Made by a program: the position numbers and the translations under genes. The notes under the pieces were generated by a model, which searched no databases, was not told the DNA's origin, and worked only from the letters and a program-made list of their open reading frames with translations. From NCBI GenBank assembly GCA_019236735.1, contig JAFAIM010000060.1:1-64000 (forward strand): 64,000 nucleotides of DNA, in the 5' to 3' direction. This document shows positions 36,781-45,924 of the stretch, piece by piece (the stretch's first letter is position 1; every line of letters starts with the position of its first letter). This DNA comes from Burkholderiaceae bacterium (GTDB taxonomy: Bacteria > Pseudomonadota > Gammaproteobacteria > Burkholderiales > Burkholderiaceae_F).

Positions 36781-37167
36781 CTAACGGTGCGGCGCGAACG
36801 ATGCGCGACCGTCAGCCGAGTAGAGCGTGCCACCAACGGCACGTGCACCCAGCAGCGACTCGATCCGTGCCCGATTCATCCGCAGATGCGGTGCGAGCAA
36901 TCGCGCATTGCGTCGGTTCAACTCGTTCGCACGCCGGATTCCATCATGCAGCGTGCGCCGGTCGATTCGATCCGCCTCAACAGCGGACGCCAGGCGCCGC
37001 AAGCTCTCTTCCTTGCCTTGGACCGCCTGCGCGAGACCGTCGGGATCGGCTCCGATCAGCGCGTCGCCCTCGCGCTGCAGCCAATGCAGCAGCTGAGCGA
37101 GCGCATCGAGATGGTCGAACGCCGCCGGAACCGCTGCCGGCAGCAGCGAGGGAAGATGGGGTTTCAA
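36781..37167 (-). CDS. flgN: Flagellar chaperone FlgN
   Basis: FlgN protects the hook-filament junction proteins FlgK and FlgL before export. The 128-residue mostly helical protein (LAQLLHWLQREGDALIGADPDGL, VQGKEESLRRLASA, ANELNRRNARLLAP) fits the family and overlaps flgM by four bases, the standard arrangement. Confidence 0.9.
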   Translation of the reverse strand: MKPHLPSLLPAAVPAAFDHLDALAQLLHWLQREGDALIGADPDGLAQAVQGKEESLRRLASAVEADRIDRRTLHDGIRRANELNRRNARLLAPHLRMNRARIESLLGARAVGGTLYSADGRASFAPHR

Positions 37168-37466
37168 GCCTTGCGGCCCGCCAGGTCGGCGGCACTTGCC
37201 AGCAGCTTGTCGGCGATCACGCCGGCATTGACCTGATAGCGGCCCTCCGCAATCGCGGAGCGAACCTCTGATACCTTGGCAGCGTCGATCGGGCTCTCGG
37301 AGAACTGGGACTCGAGTTGGCTCAGGCGCCCCATCGGCGACAAGCGCACGCTGGCACTGTTACCGGCGGACGGCTTTGCTGCAGTATTCGACGTGCGAGC
37401 GGAGTTGCCGGAGTTCGGCTGCGTGCGCTCCGTGCGCGCCGGTTCACTGGTTCTGGTGATTTTCAT
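37164..37466 (-). CDS. flgM: Anti-sigma-28 factor FlgM
   Basis: FlgM holds FliA inactive until the hook is complete. The 100-residue protein has a disordered Ser/Thr/Asn-rich first half and the C-terminal FliA-binding helices (IDAAKVSEVRSAIAEGRYQV, AGVIADKLLASAADL). An AGGAG precedes the ATG, and a sigma-28 promoter lies 33 bases upstream. Confidence 0.95.
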   Translation of the reverse strand: MKITRTSEPARTERTQPNSGNSARTSNTAAKPSAGNSASVRLSPMGRLSQLESQFSESPIDAAKVSEVRSAIAEGRYQVNAGVIADKLLASAADLAGRKA

Positions 37467-37498
37467 CGCGACTCCTGCCGCAAACCCATTTGCAATTC

Positions 37499-37525
37499 AA
37501 TTCGGCGATCCGTGTGCGAACTTTA
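37499..37525 (-). promoter_or_regulatory. Sigma-28 (FliA) promoter of flgMN
   Basis: Read leftward: TAAA at 37525-37522, a 15-base spacer, then GCCGAATT at 37506-37499. This matches the TAAA-N15-GCCGATAA consensus at all but two -10 positions. It places FlgM production under the sigma factor it inhibits, the known feedback. Confidence 0.8.
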
Positions 37526-37622
37526 GCGCATCCTTAACGTCTTGATCCGGCTTCATGACCCGCAAAAGCGGTGTGTCTAGTACGCCCATTTTCCCCGCTC
37601 GAAGTTCCGGCACCAATCATCC

Positions 37623-38306
37623 TCAGAACGCCACTTCCACCACACGGCCATCGCGTGCCGTTCCGGTGATGATCTTGCCGGAATCGACTCGCACTCGCAC
37701 CGGCTGGCCGACGGCAGCCGCTGCCATCGCCACCCCATCGGTCGTAATGGAAAAGCCCTGGCCGCGACCGACCAGCTTGACAGGATCTCCCTGCACGACC
37801 GCCGGGATCTCGGACAGCAGGTTCAGCGCGATCGCTTGCCCTGCCTCGATCCGACGCGTCGGCGCGCGGTGTTGCAGCTGCGAGGCCTCGCGCGCCACGC
37901 TCTGCGCCTCGCGCGTCCATTCCACCTCTTCGGTCCGCACATCTGCCTCTGCGATCGGCTCGCCGGCGGCGAGCTGGCGCATCGCAACCAATCCCGGGCC
38001 GAAGATGCGCACCTGCACTGGAACGTTGATTGTCCAGCGTGCTCCCGATGCGCAACGCAATCCGACGAAGCTGCGACCCCACAAACGCGCGCCGCTTCGC
38101 AAAAATGGCTCAGCGTTTTCGCACGGAGCCAGCTGCAATTTTGGATCGAGCTGCCCGACCGAGATGTCGACGCGGTCAGCGCCTTCGATGGTACCCAATT
38201 CGTTCTGGACGAACTGGCGCACCGCTTCTACCGGGACCTGGGCTTGCGCCGATGCCGTGATGCCTAGGCAGGCGCAGAGCCAGAAGATGGTGAGGGACGA
38301 TCTCAT
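37623..38306 (-). CDS. flgA: P-ring assembly chaperone FlgA
   Basis: FlgA helps FlgI polymerise into the P ring in the periplasm. The 227-residue protein has a signal peptide (SSLTIFWLCACLGITASAQAQ), a first domain with VDISVGQLDPKLQLAPC and a SAF-like C-terminal domain (AAGEPIAEADVRTEEVEW, VQGDPVKLVGRGQGFSI, GRVVEVAF). It is divergent from flgB. Confidence 0.93.
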   Translation of the reverse strand: MRSSLTIFWLCACLGITASAQAQVPVEAVRQFVQNELGTIEGADRVDISVGQLDPKLQLAPCENAEPFLRSGARLWGRSFVGLRCASGARWTINVPVQVRIFGPGLVAMRQLAAGEPIAEADVRTEEVEWTREAQSVAREASQLQHRAPTRRIEAGQAIALNLLSEIPAVVQGDPVKLVGRGQGFSITTDGVAMAAAAVGQPVRVRVDSGKIITGTARDGRVVEVAF

Positions 38307-38396
38307 GGACGAAAGCTTAAGAGGCACGCGCGCGACCGATGGGGGAGAAAGGTCCGCGCGGCCACGACTTATCGGCCGATCGATAAGGCCCCTCAT

Positions 38397-38408
38397 CCGA
38401 ATAATCGG
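38397..38408 (+). promoter_or_regulatory. CCGAATAATCGG motif before flgB
   Basis: Exact copy of the 12-mer before flhB, 47 bases upstream of flgB. The preceding GATCGATAAGG resembles GATCGTTAGG before the flhB copy. It is a candidate shared promoter or activator site. Confidence 0.4.
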
Positions 38409-38455
38409 CAACAGCCCAGAGAACTTTAGGGGCCCTGAACGGGCGCAACGTAACG

Positions 38456-38872
38456 ATGCCAACGACTCCGATCGACCGCATGACGGCAACGCTGGACTTC
38501 CAGGCCACCGCACTTGGCCTGCAGGCGCAGCGCGCAAAGGTTTTGGCATCAAACATCGCCAACGCCGATACGCCGAACTACCAGGCGAGGGATTTCGATT
38601 TCGGTCAGGCACTCGCGCAGGCTACCCAATCCGCGACACAACCCACCGCACCGGTGCGCACCCATCCGGGGCACCTGCCGGCGAGCGCGACGGCGACGCC
38701 ACAGCCGGCGCTGCAGTACCGGCAGCCCTTGCAGGCTGCGCTCGACGGCAATTCCGTTGACGTGGACACCGAGCGGGCCGCCTTTGCCGAGAACTCGCTT
38801 CGCTACGAGGCGAGTCTGCGCTTCCTCAACGGGCAGATCCGAACGATGCTCAGCGCGATCAATGGCCAGTAA
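38456..38872 (+). CDS. flgB: Flagellar proximal rod protein FlgB
   Basis: The 138-residue rod protein has the N-terminal family motif LGLQAQRAKVLASNIANADTPNYQARDFDF and the C-terminal helix (FAENSLRYEASLRFLNGQIRTMLSAI). It opens the flgB-flgL rightward cluster. Confidence 0.96.
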   Translation: MPTTPIDRMTATLDFQATALGLQAQRAKVLASNIANADTPNYQARDFDFGQALAQATQSATQPTAPVRTHPGHLPASATATPQPALQYRQPLQAALDGNSVDVDTERAAFAENSLRYEASLRFLNGQIRTMLSAINGQ

Positions 38873-38917
38873 GCGCGGCGGTAGCCGCGCTTACCCGCTG
38901 TAGCGAAAGGAACTCCA

Positions 38918-39325
38918 ATGTCCCTGTTCAAGATCTTCGATGTATCCGGGTCAGCGATTTCGGCCCAGAGCCAGCGGCTGAATGTCGTGGCGAGCAATCT
39001 GGCGAACGCCGAATCGATCGCAGGACCGGACGGGCAGCCGTACAAGGCGCGCCAGGTGCTGTTTCAGACGCAGATTTTGAGCACCGATCCGTCGGCGGCC
39101 GGGGTGCGGGTCGCACAGGTGGTCCAGGACGAAACTCCTGCGCGGCGCATCCACGACCCGTCCAATCCGCTGGCCGATGCCGATGGCATGGTGACGATGC
39201 CCAACGTCAATCCGGTCGAAGAGATGGTCAACATGATTTCGGCTTCGCGCAGCTACCAGACCAATGTGGACGTGATGAACACGGCCAAGAGCCTGCTGCA
39301 GAAGGTGTTGACGCTGGGAACTTGA
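38918..39325 (+). CDS. flgC: Flagellar proximal rod protein FlgC
   Basis: The 135-residue protein has [31 protein letters not shown], then the conserved YKARQVLF and the C-terminal [29 protein letters not shown] helix. It lies 45 bases after flgB. Confidence 0.97.
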   Translation: MSLFKIFDVSGSAISAQSQRLNVVASNLANAESIAGPDGQPYKARQVLFQTQILSTDPSAAGVRVAQVVQDETPARRIHDPSNPLADADGMVTMPNVNPVEEMVNMISASRSYQTNVDVMNTAKSLLQKVLTLGT

Positions 39326-39340
39326 ATCTAAGGAACGAAC

Positions 39341-40066
39341 ATGGCCGTAGCTACCAACACCACCCCCAGCACGCTCGCGAGCCTGCTGCAGCAAAACGCA
39401 GCCTCGAGCGCAACCGGTACCACTTCGGGTGCGACCGGCAACAGCACGCAGAACCTGTCCAACACGTTCCTGACGCTGCTGGTGGCGCAGATGAACAACC
39501 AGGATCCCCTCAACCCGGTCGACAACTCGCAGATTACGTCGCAGATGGCGCAGATCAGCACGGTCACCGGGATCAACAGCTTGAACAGCTCGGTGAGCCA
39601 GCTGGTGAGCGAGTTGCAGCAGAGCCAGGCCGTGCAGTCGGCGCAGATTGCTGGACGCACCGTGCTGGTGCCCGGAAACTCGCTGGCGCTGTCCGCCGTT
39701 TCCAGCAGCGGCTCGACCCAGACGCTCGCCGCGTACGGCGGTTTCTCGCTGGGGCAAGCAGCCGACACGGTGAACGTGACGGTGAAGGACTCGAGCGGGG
39801 CGGTCGTACGCACGATCAGCCTCGGTGCGCTCGGCGCGGGCATCCAGGATTTTTCGTGGGACGGCACCACCGACAGCGGCGCGAAGGCCGCGGCCGGCAA
39901 CTATACGTATTCGGTGTCCGCCAGCGCCAACGGCCAGCCGGTGAGCACGACCGCGTACAGCGCGCAGCAGATCGTTGGCGTGGCGCCGCAGTCGGATGGA
40001 AGCTTGCAGTTCTTGCTCGCCAACGGTACGCAGGTCGGGTTCAGCGCGATCGCGCAGATCCTGTAA
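39341..40066 (+). CDS. flgD: Hook assembly scaffold protein FlgD
   Basis: FlgD caps the growing hook. The 241-residue protein has the export/cap motif FLTLLVAQMNNQDPLNPVDNSQ, a SQMAQISTVTGINSLNSSVSQL helix and the FlgD Ig-like domain with DFSWDGTTDSGAKAAAGNYTY. Confidence 0.97.
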   Translation: MAVATNTTPSTLASLLQQNAASSATGTTSGATGNSTQNLSNTFLTLLVAQMNNQDPLNPVDNSQITSQMAQISTVTGINSLNSSVSQLVSELQQSQAVQSAQIAGRTVLVPGNSLALSAVSSSGSTQTLAAYGGFSLGQAADTVNVTVKDSSGAVVRTISLGALGAGIQDFSWDGTTDSGAKAAAGNYTYSVSASANGQPVSTTAYSAQQIVGVAPQSDGSLQFLLANGTQVGFSAIAQIL

Positions 40067-40100
40067 GACGATTTCGCAATTGATGTAACGGGAGAACGAT

Positions 40101-41318
40101 ATGAGTTTCGAACAGGCCCTGTCGGGGTTGAATGCAGCCTCGCAGAACCTCGATGTGATCGGCAACAACGTGGCCAATGCCTCCACGGTCGGATTCAAAG
40201 ACGGGCGTGCGGAGTTCGCCGACGTGTACGCGGCCTCGCTCGCCAGCGGCGGCACGCAGATCGGAATCGGAACCAGCCTGTCGGCGGTGAGCCCGGAGTT
40301 CACGCAGGGCAACATCACGACCACCGGCAACCCGATGGATGTGGCGATCAACGGCCAGGGCTTCTTCCGGATGAGCACCGGCGGAACGATCACCTACTCG
40401 CGCGACGGCGAGTTCTCGCTGAACTCCAACGGCTTCATCGTCAACAGTTCCGGCGCTCTGCTCACCGGCTTCCCCGCCACAGCGAACGGCGGGATCAGCC
40501 CGAGCACACCCGTTCCGGTCCAGCTGTCGCTCGCGAACATCGCTCCGCAGCCGACCACCACCGCGAGCCTGTCGCTGAATCTGGATTCGCGCTCAACCGT
40601 TCCGGTCTCCGCCTTCAACGTCAACGATCCGACCACGTACAACTCGTCGACCGCGATGACGGTGTACGACTCGCAGGGCAACTCGCATACGCTGGCGCTG
40701 TACTTTCGCACCACCGCGGCCAACACATGGTCCGTGTATGCCACTGCCGACGGCACGCTGCTGAACGCCGGCGCGCCGATCGGAACGCTGAACTTCAATA
40801 CCGCCGGCCAGATGGCCGCCGATGTCACGATGAACCCGTCGATCGCGCTGACGAATGGCGCGACCACCCCGCTGACATTCGCGCTGACATTTCCCGCAGC
40901 GTCGACCAGCCAGTATGGCGCCAGTTTCGCCGTTAGCGCGAATTCGCAGAACGGCTACACGACCGGCCAGCTGTCCGGTTTCTCGATCGGCACCGACGGA
41001 ATCATCCAGGGGCGCTATAGCAACGGTCAGACGCGCGACCAAGGGCAGATCGCGCTGGCCAACTTCGTCAACCCGCAGGGCCTGTCGGCATTGAGCGGCA
41101 ACCAGTGGGTCGAAACGTCGGCTTCCGGTCAACCGCTGATCGGAGCGCCCTCGACGGGCAGCAACGGATCGTTGCAGGCCGGCGCACTGGAGAGCTCCAA
41201 CGTCGACATCACGACCGAGCTGGTCAACATGATTACGGCGCAACGCGTGTACCAGGCCAACGCCGAGACGATCAAGACCGAGGACCAGGTGCAGCAGACG
41301 CTGATGAACCTGCGCTAA
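40101..41318 (+). CDS. flgE: Flagellar hook protein FlgE
   Basis: FlgE builds the hook. The 405-residue protein has the N-terminal rod/hook motif ALSGLNAASQNLDVIGNNVANASTVGFK, a central domain with DSQGNSHTLALYF, and the C-terminal SSNVDITTELVNMITAQRVYQANAETIKTED helix. Confidence 0.97.
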   Translation: MSFEQALSGLNAASQNLDVIGNNVANASTVGFKDGRAEFADVYAASLASGGTQIGIGTSLSAVSPEFTQGNITTTGNPMDVAINGQGFFRMSTGGTITYSRDGEFSLNSNGFIVNSSGALLTGFPATANGGISPSTPVPVQLSLANIAPQPTTTASLSLNLDSRSTVPVSAFNVNDPTTYNSSTAMTVYDSQGNSHTLALYFRTTAANTWSVYATADGTLLNAGAPIGTLNFNTAGQMAADVTMNPSIALTNGATTPLTFALTFPAASTSQYGASFAVSANSQNGYTTGQLSGFSIGTDGIIQGRYSNGQTRDQGQIALANFVNPQGLSALSGNQWVETSASGQPLIGAPSTGSNGSLQAGALESSNVDITTELVNMITAQRVYQANAETIKTEDQVQQTLMNLR

Positions 41319-41345
41319 TTCCCGATCCAGGAACCGCACTGAGCC

Positions 41346-42080
41346 ATGGACAGACTGATTTACACGTCGATGAGCGGCGCCAAGTACCTGCTGGAGCGGC
41401 AGGCGACGCTGTCCAACAACCTCGCCAACGCGACCACAACCGGCTTTCGCGCGGACACGGTCGGGTTGCGCGCGGTGCCTGCGGTCAGCCCGCAGGCCGG
41501 CACGCGCGTGTTCACGGTCGAAACGACCACCGGGGCGGATTTCTCCCAGGGGCCGGTGACTGCGACCGGTCGCACGCTCGACGTCGCGGTCCAGGGGCAG
41601 GGTTGGCTTGCGGTGCAAGCGGCGGACGGCTCGGAAGCCTATACGCGCAACGGTTCGCTGCAGATCGGCCCCGACGGCACTCTTCAACTGCCAAACGGGC
41701 TGCAAGTGCAAGGCACCGGCGGTCCGATCGCGATCCCGGCGGACGCGCAGAACATGCTGATCGCTCCTGACGGAACCGTATCGGTCAAGGCAGCCAGCTC
41801 CAAGACCCCGACGACGGTCGGCCAGTTGAAGCTAGTCAATCCGTCCACTTCGGACCTGGTCAAGGGCTCCGATGGACTGTTCCGCACGCAAGGCGGTGCT
41901 CCCGCCGACGCCGACGCGTCGGTGAGAGTGGTCGACGGCGCGCTGGAGGGCAGCAACGTGAATGTCGTCGAGGCCATGGTCGGGATGATCGCCGCCTCGC
42001 GTCAGTTCGAGCTTTCGATGAAGATGCTCAGCACGGCCGAGCAAAACGAGCAGAAAGCAGGCACCGTAATCGGGGCCTGA
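41346..42080 (+). CDS. flgF: Flagellar rod protein FlgF
   Basis: The 244-residue proximal rod protein starts [22 protein letters not shown] with [13 protein letters not shown], and ends with the coiled-coil [28 protein letters not shown]. It is in series between flgE and flgG. Confidence 0.97.
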   Translation: MDRLIYTSMSGAKYLLERQATLSNNLANATTTGFRADTVGLRAVPAVSPQAGTRVFTVETTTGADFSQGPVTATGRTLDVAVQGQGWLAVQAADGSEAYTRNGSLQIGPDGTLQLPNGLQVQGTGGPIAIPADAQNMLIAPDGTVSVKAASSKTPTTVGQLKLVNPSTSDLVKGSDGLFRTQGGAPADADASVRVVDGALEGSNVNVVEAMVGMIAASRQFELSMKMLSTAEQNEQKAGTVIGA

Positions 42081-42109
42081 GCGGAACGAAGCAAAGCGGG
42101 AGCAAGCAA

Positions 42110-42892
42110 ATGATCAGAAGCCTGTGGATCGCGAAGACCGGCATGGACGCCCAGCAGACGCAGCTGGACGTGATTTCCAACAATCTGGCGAACGTTGGCA
42201 CCAACGGGTACAAGCGGCAGGTCGCCGCGTTCGAAGACCTTCTGTACCAGAACATCCGCCAGGCCGGAGCGAACAGCTCGCAGCAGACGCAGCTGCCCAC
42301 CGGCTTGCAATTGGGAACCGGGGTGCAGCTGGTGGCGACGCCGCGCATCTTCTCGCAAGGGAACCTGCAGCAAACCGGCAACCCGTTCGACATGGCCATC
42401 AACGGCAACGGATTCTTTCAGGTCCAGATGCCGGATGGAACGACCTCTTACACGCGCGACGGCACCTTTCACATCGATGCAGCCGGCCAGCTCGTGAACA
42501 ACTCGGGCTTCGCACTGACGCCTGCCGTGACGATTCCGCCTACCGCGCAGTCCGTCACGATCGGCGCCGACGGCACCGTCAGCGTCACATTGCCGGGCCA
42601 GGCGACGCCGCAGAACGTCGGCGCGATCCAGCTCGCCAGTTTCATCAATCCGGCCGGGCTGGAATCCAAGGGGCAGAACCTGTATGCGGAGACCGCGGCA
42701 TCGGGCACCCCGACGGCCAACACGCCGGGAAGCAACGGCCTGGGCACGCTGCAGCAGGGTTACGTGGAGACTAGCAACGTCAACGTGGTCGAGGAGCTGG
42801 TGTCGATGATCCAAACCCAGCGCGCGTACGAGCTCAACTCCAAGGCGATCTCCACGTCGGACCAGATGCTGGCGCGCCTGTCGCAGATGTAA
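42110..42892 (+). CDS. flgG: Flagellar distal rod protein FlgG
   Basis: The 260-residue protein starts [22 protein letters not shown] with [15 protein letters not shown], the family signature, and ends with [34 protein letters not shown]. The length matches the family. Confidence 0.98.
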   Translation: MIRSLWIAKTGMDAQQTQLDVISNNLANVGTNGYKRQVAAFEDLLYQNIRQAGANSSQQTQLPTGLQLGTGVQLVATPRIFSQGNLQQTGNPFDMAINGNGFFQVQMPDGTTSYTRDGTFHIDAAGQLVNNSGFALTPAVTIPPTAQSVTIGADGTVSVTLPGQATPQNVGAIQLASFINPAGLESKGQNLYAETAASGTPTANTPGSNGLGTLQQGYVETSNVNVVEELVSMIQTQRAYELNSKAISTSDQMLARLSQM

Positions 42893-42955
42893 TTCCGCTG
42901 CGGGTCTGCGGCGTGGCCAGAACACGCAGGCGGCCTCGCGCGGCGAAAGCCAACG

Positions 42956-43633
42956 ATGAGAATGCAGTCCCGATCCGTCTGCCTGGCCTTGCTCGCTGCG
43001 TGCGCGCTCGGCGGCTGCGCGTCGCCGCGCGATTCGATCAAGGTGGCCAGGACCACCGCGCTGCCTCAGCCGATCGAATCACCAGAGGAACATCCGACCG
43101 GCGCCATTTTCCGGCCGCAAGGCACGCTGCTGTTGTTCCAGGACCGCCGGCCGCGTGCGATCGGCGATCTGCTGACGATCCAATTGAACGAGACAACCAA
43201 CGCCAGCCAGAGCGCGACCTCCAACACCGAGAAGAAGACCGCAGCCACTGCGGTCATTCCCGGGGTGAAGGGCATCCTCGGCATGGGAATCAACGGCCTG
43301 AACACGACCGCGAGCTCCGACAACGCTTTCAACGGCACTGGTGCCACCACCTCTTCCGGCGCTTTCACCGGGACCATCACGGTGACGGTGATCGAGGTGC
43401 TGTCCAACGGCAACCTGCGGGTGGCGGGCGAGAAGCAAATCGGGATCCGCGAGAACTCCGAGGTTCTGCGGTTTTCCGGCGTGATCGATCCTGCGCTGAT
43501 CCAGCCAGGCAGCGTGATCAGCTCGACCCAGGTCGCTGACGCACGCCTGGACTACCGCGGCGGCGGCAACATCGAGCAGGCGCAGATCCAGGGTTGGCTC
43601 GGGCGCTTCTTCAACTCGTGGTCGCCGTTCTGA
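42956..43633 (+). CDS. flgH: Flagellar L-ring lipoprotein FlgH
   Basis: FlgH forms the outer-membrane ring. The 225-residue protein has a lipobox (LAACALGGC, Cys about 21), followed by AIGDLLTIQLNETTNASQSA and NGNLRVAGEKQIGIRENSEVLRFSGVI, both typical. It overlaps flgI by one base (TGATG). Confidence 0.97.
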   Translation: MRMQSRSVCLALLAACALGGCASPRDSIKVARTTALPQPIESPEEHPTGAIFRPQGTLLLFQDRRPRAIGDLLTIQLNETTNASQSATSNTEKKTAATAVIPGVKGILGMGINGLNTTASSDNAFNGTGATTSSGAFTGTITVTVIEVLSNGNLRVAGEKQIGIRENSEVLRFSGVIDPALIQPGSVISSTQVADARLDYRGGGNIEQAQIQGWLGRFFNSWSPF

Positions 43634-44838
43634 TGTTGCCCGCTCTGATTTCTGCGCTTCTGACGTTGACGCTTCTGACGGAGGCGTTTCGGCGCAGCGG
43701 TGCAGCCGGCCGGGCTGCGTTGCGATGCGCAGCCGGGTACTTCGCCGGATCGCTCGCGGTGGTGCTGTGCGCGCTTGTGCTGGCGGCGCCGGCGCGCGCC
43801 GAACGCATTCGCGACCTGGCAACGGTGCAGGGAGTGCGCGGCAATCAGTTGATCGGCTACGGTCTGGTTGTCGGCCTGGACGGCAGCGGCGATCAGACCA
43901 CGCAGACTCCCTTCACGGTACAGAGTTTGGAGTCGATGCTGACGCAACTGGGGATCACGCTGCCTCCCGGAACCAACCCGCAGTTGAAGAACGTCGCTGC
44001 GGTGATGGTGACGGCCGAACTGCCGCCGTTCGCTCGGCCCGGGCAGCAGCTCGACGTGACGGTCTCATCGCTCGGCAACGCGCGCAGCCTGAAGGGCGGA
44101 ACTCTTCTGATGACACCGCTGAGGGGTGTCGACGGGCAGATCTACGCGGTCGCGCAGGGCAACGTGCTGGTGGCCGGAGCGGGAGCTGCGCAGGGCGGAT
44201 CGAAGGTGCAGATCAACCATCTGGCCGCCGGTCGCGTGCCCGACGGCGCGAGCGTCGAGCGAGCGGTCGCTTCGCCGTTCTTGCAGGGCGACAGCATTTC
44301 ACTGGAGCTCAACTCTACCGACTTTGCCACAGCGCAGGCAGTGACCGACGCCATCAACGACGAAATGGGCGTGGGCACTGCCCATGCTCTGGACGGGCGC
44401 GTGATCGATGTGAAGGCGCCGACCGATCCCGATCGTCGGGTGCGCTTCGTGGCACAGCTGGAGGGTCTGAAAGTTGCGAGCGTCGAGCCTCCCGCGCGAG
44501 TAATTGTGAATGCGCGCACCGGTTCGATCGCGATCAACCGCACAGTGGCGCTCGATGCGGCGGCAGTGGCACACGGGAACCTGTCGGTGACGATCACGTC
44601 GACCCCGATGGTGTCGCAGCCCAACCCGTTCGGGCAGGGCCAGACCACTGTCGTTGAGAAAACCGACATCCAGCTCAAGCAGGAGGGCGGCGCGCTGATG
44701 AAACTGCCCGCCGCGGCCAATCTGGCGGACCTGGTGAAGGCGTTGAATTCGCTGGGCGCCAACCCGGCCGACCTCGTGGCGATCCTGCAGGCGCTGAAAG
44801 CCGCCGGCGCGCTGCACGCCGACCTCGAAGTCATTTGA
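43633..44838 (+). CDS. flgI: Flagellar P-ring protein FlgI
   Basis: FlgI makes the periplasmic ring. The 401-residue precursor has an unusually long N-terminal export region of about 55 residues ending APARAERIRDLATV, then the family block GYGLVVGLDGSGDQT and NVAAVMVTAELPPFARPGQQLDV. The ATG at 43633 overlaps the flgH stop and is preferred; an upstream in-frame start at 43594 would lie inside flgH. Confidence 0.96.
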   Translation: MLPALISALLTLTLLTEAFRRSGAAGRAALRCAAGYFAGSLAVVLCALVLAAPARAERIRDLATVQGVRGNQLIGYGLVVGLDGSGDQTTQTPFTVQSLESMLTQLGITLPPGTNPQLKNVAAVMVTAELPPFARPGQQLDVTVSSLGNARSLKGGTLLMTPLRGVDGQIYAVAQGNVLVAGAGAAQGGSKVQINHLAAGRVPDGASVERAVASPFLQGDSISLELNSTDFATAQAVTDAINDEMGVGTAHALDGRVIDVKAPTDPDRRVRFVAQLEGLKVASVEPPARVIVNARTGSIAINRTVALDAAAVAHGNLSVTITSTPMVSQPNPFGQGQTTVVEKTDIQLKQEGGALMKLPAAANLADLVKALNSLGANPADLVAILQALKAAGALHADLEVI

Positions 44839-44893
44839 AGCCGCCTGCGCGAACGGCGGCCGCCAGTGTCCTGAGTCGCAGATTCGTCGAACC

Positions 44894-45862
44894 ATGCCAA
44901 GCTTCGACCCGACCAACCCGATCGGCGCAGCGTCCGGCCTGGCGGCCAGCGGGCTCGCGGCGGACAGCCGCACGCTCGAGCAGCTCAAGCGCGCAGCCCA
45001 CGACGATCCGCGCCAGGCAGCGAAGAAAGCGGCCACCCAGTTTGAAGCGCTGTTTCTGCAAATGGTGCTGAAGAGCATGCGCGAAGCGACACCTCATTCG
45101 GGCCTGCTCGACTCGCAGGAACAGGACATGTACCGCGGCATGCTGGACGACCAAGTCGCTCAGAGCATTGCGGGTCGCGGCACCGGCCTTTCGGAGCTGA
45201 TCGCGAAGCAATTGACGCGCAACCTGCCTGCTGGAGCGCACGCTGCGCAGGCGGCGCAAGCCTCCGCGCCCGCCGCCGCTGCGGGGATGGTCTCGATAAA
45301 TGCCACTGTCGCGCGCCAGCCGGTCGGAGCACTCGCGCCCGGCGTTACTTCGAATCCGGCGTCGTCTCCGGGCGACGGCGTCCCGACCGCCGCGATGCGG
45401 CGCGACTTTCTGCGGCAGCACTGGAACGACGCCGTGCGGGCCCAGCAGGCCACCGGCGTGCCGGCCAGCTTCATCCTCGGCCAGGCGGCGCTCGAGTCCG
45501 GCTGGGGCCAGCGCGAGATTCGCGGTGCGGATGGCTCGCCCAGCTACAACTTGTTCGGCATCAAAGCCGGTTCGGGCTGGCGCGGCCGGACTGTCCAAGT
45601 CGCTACGACCGAGTACGACCGTACCGGTCCGCAAAAGACGGTACAGAGCTTTCGCGCCTACGACAGCTATGCGGCCGCTTTTCAGGACTGGGCGCTTGCG
45701 ATCGGCCGCAACCCCCGCTATGCCGACGCGATCGCCTCGTCGGACACCGCCGGCGGGTTCGCCTTTGGCATGCAACAGGCGGGCTATTCGACCGACCCGG
45801 CATACGGCCAGAAGCTCGTCCAGACCATCAGAACTGCCACATCCATGGGAGGCACGGGATGA
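44894..45862 (+). CDS. flgJ: Rod cap protein and peptidoglycan hydrolase FlgJ
   Basis: The 322-residue protein joins an N-terminal rod-cap domain (about 35-110: KAATQFEALFLQMVLKSMREAT) to a C-terminal glucosaminidase domain (about 165-315) with GQAALESGWGQREI and YNLFGIKAGSGWRG. It opens peptidoglycan for the rod. The two-domain form is usual in beta- and gammaproteobacteria. Confidence 0.96.
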   Translation: MPSFDPTNPIGAASGLAASGLAADSRTLEQLKRAAHDDPRQAAKKAATQFEALFLQMVLKSMREATPHSGLLDSQEQDMYRGMLDDQVAQSIAGRGTGLSELIAKQLTRNLPAGAHAAQAAQASAPAAAAGMVSINATVARQPVGALAPGVTSNPASSPGDGVPTAAMRRDFLRQHWNDAVRAQQATGVPASFILGQAALESGWGQREIRGADGSPSYNLFGIKAGSGWRGRTVQVATTEYDRTGPQKTVQSFRAYDSYAAAFQDWALAIGRNPRYADAIASSDTAGGFAFGMQQAGYSTDPAYGQKLVQTIRTATSMGGTG

Positions 45863-45924
45863 CCTCGCCGTTCAACTTTCCCCCCCGCTTGCCGATTTCT
45901 TCAGCAAGGCCAGGGTGAGTCAAT

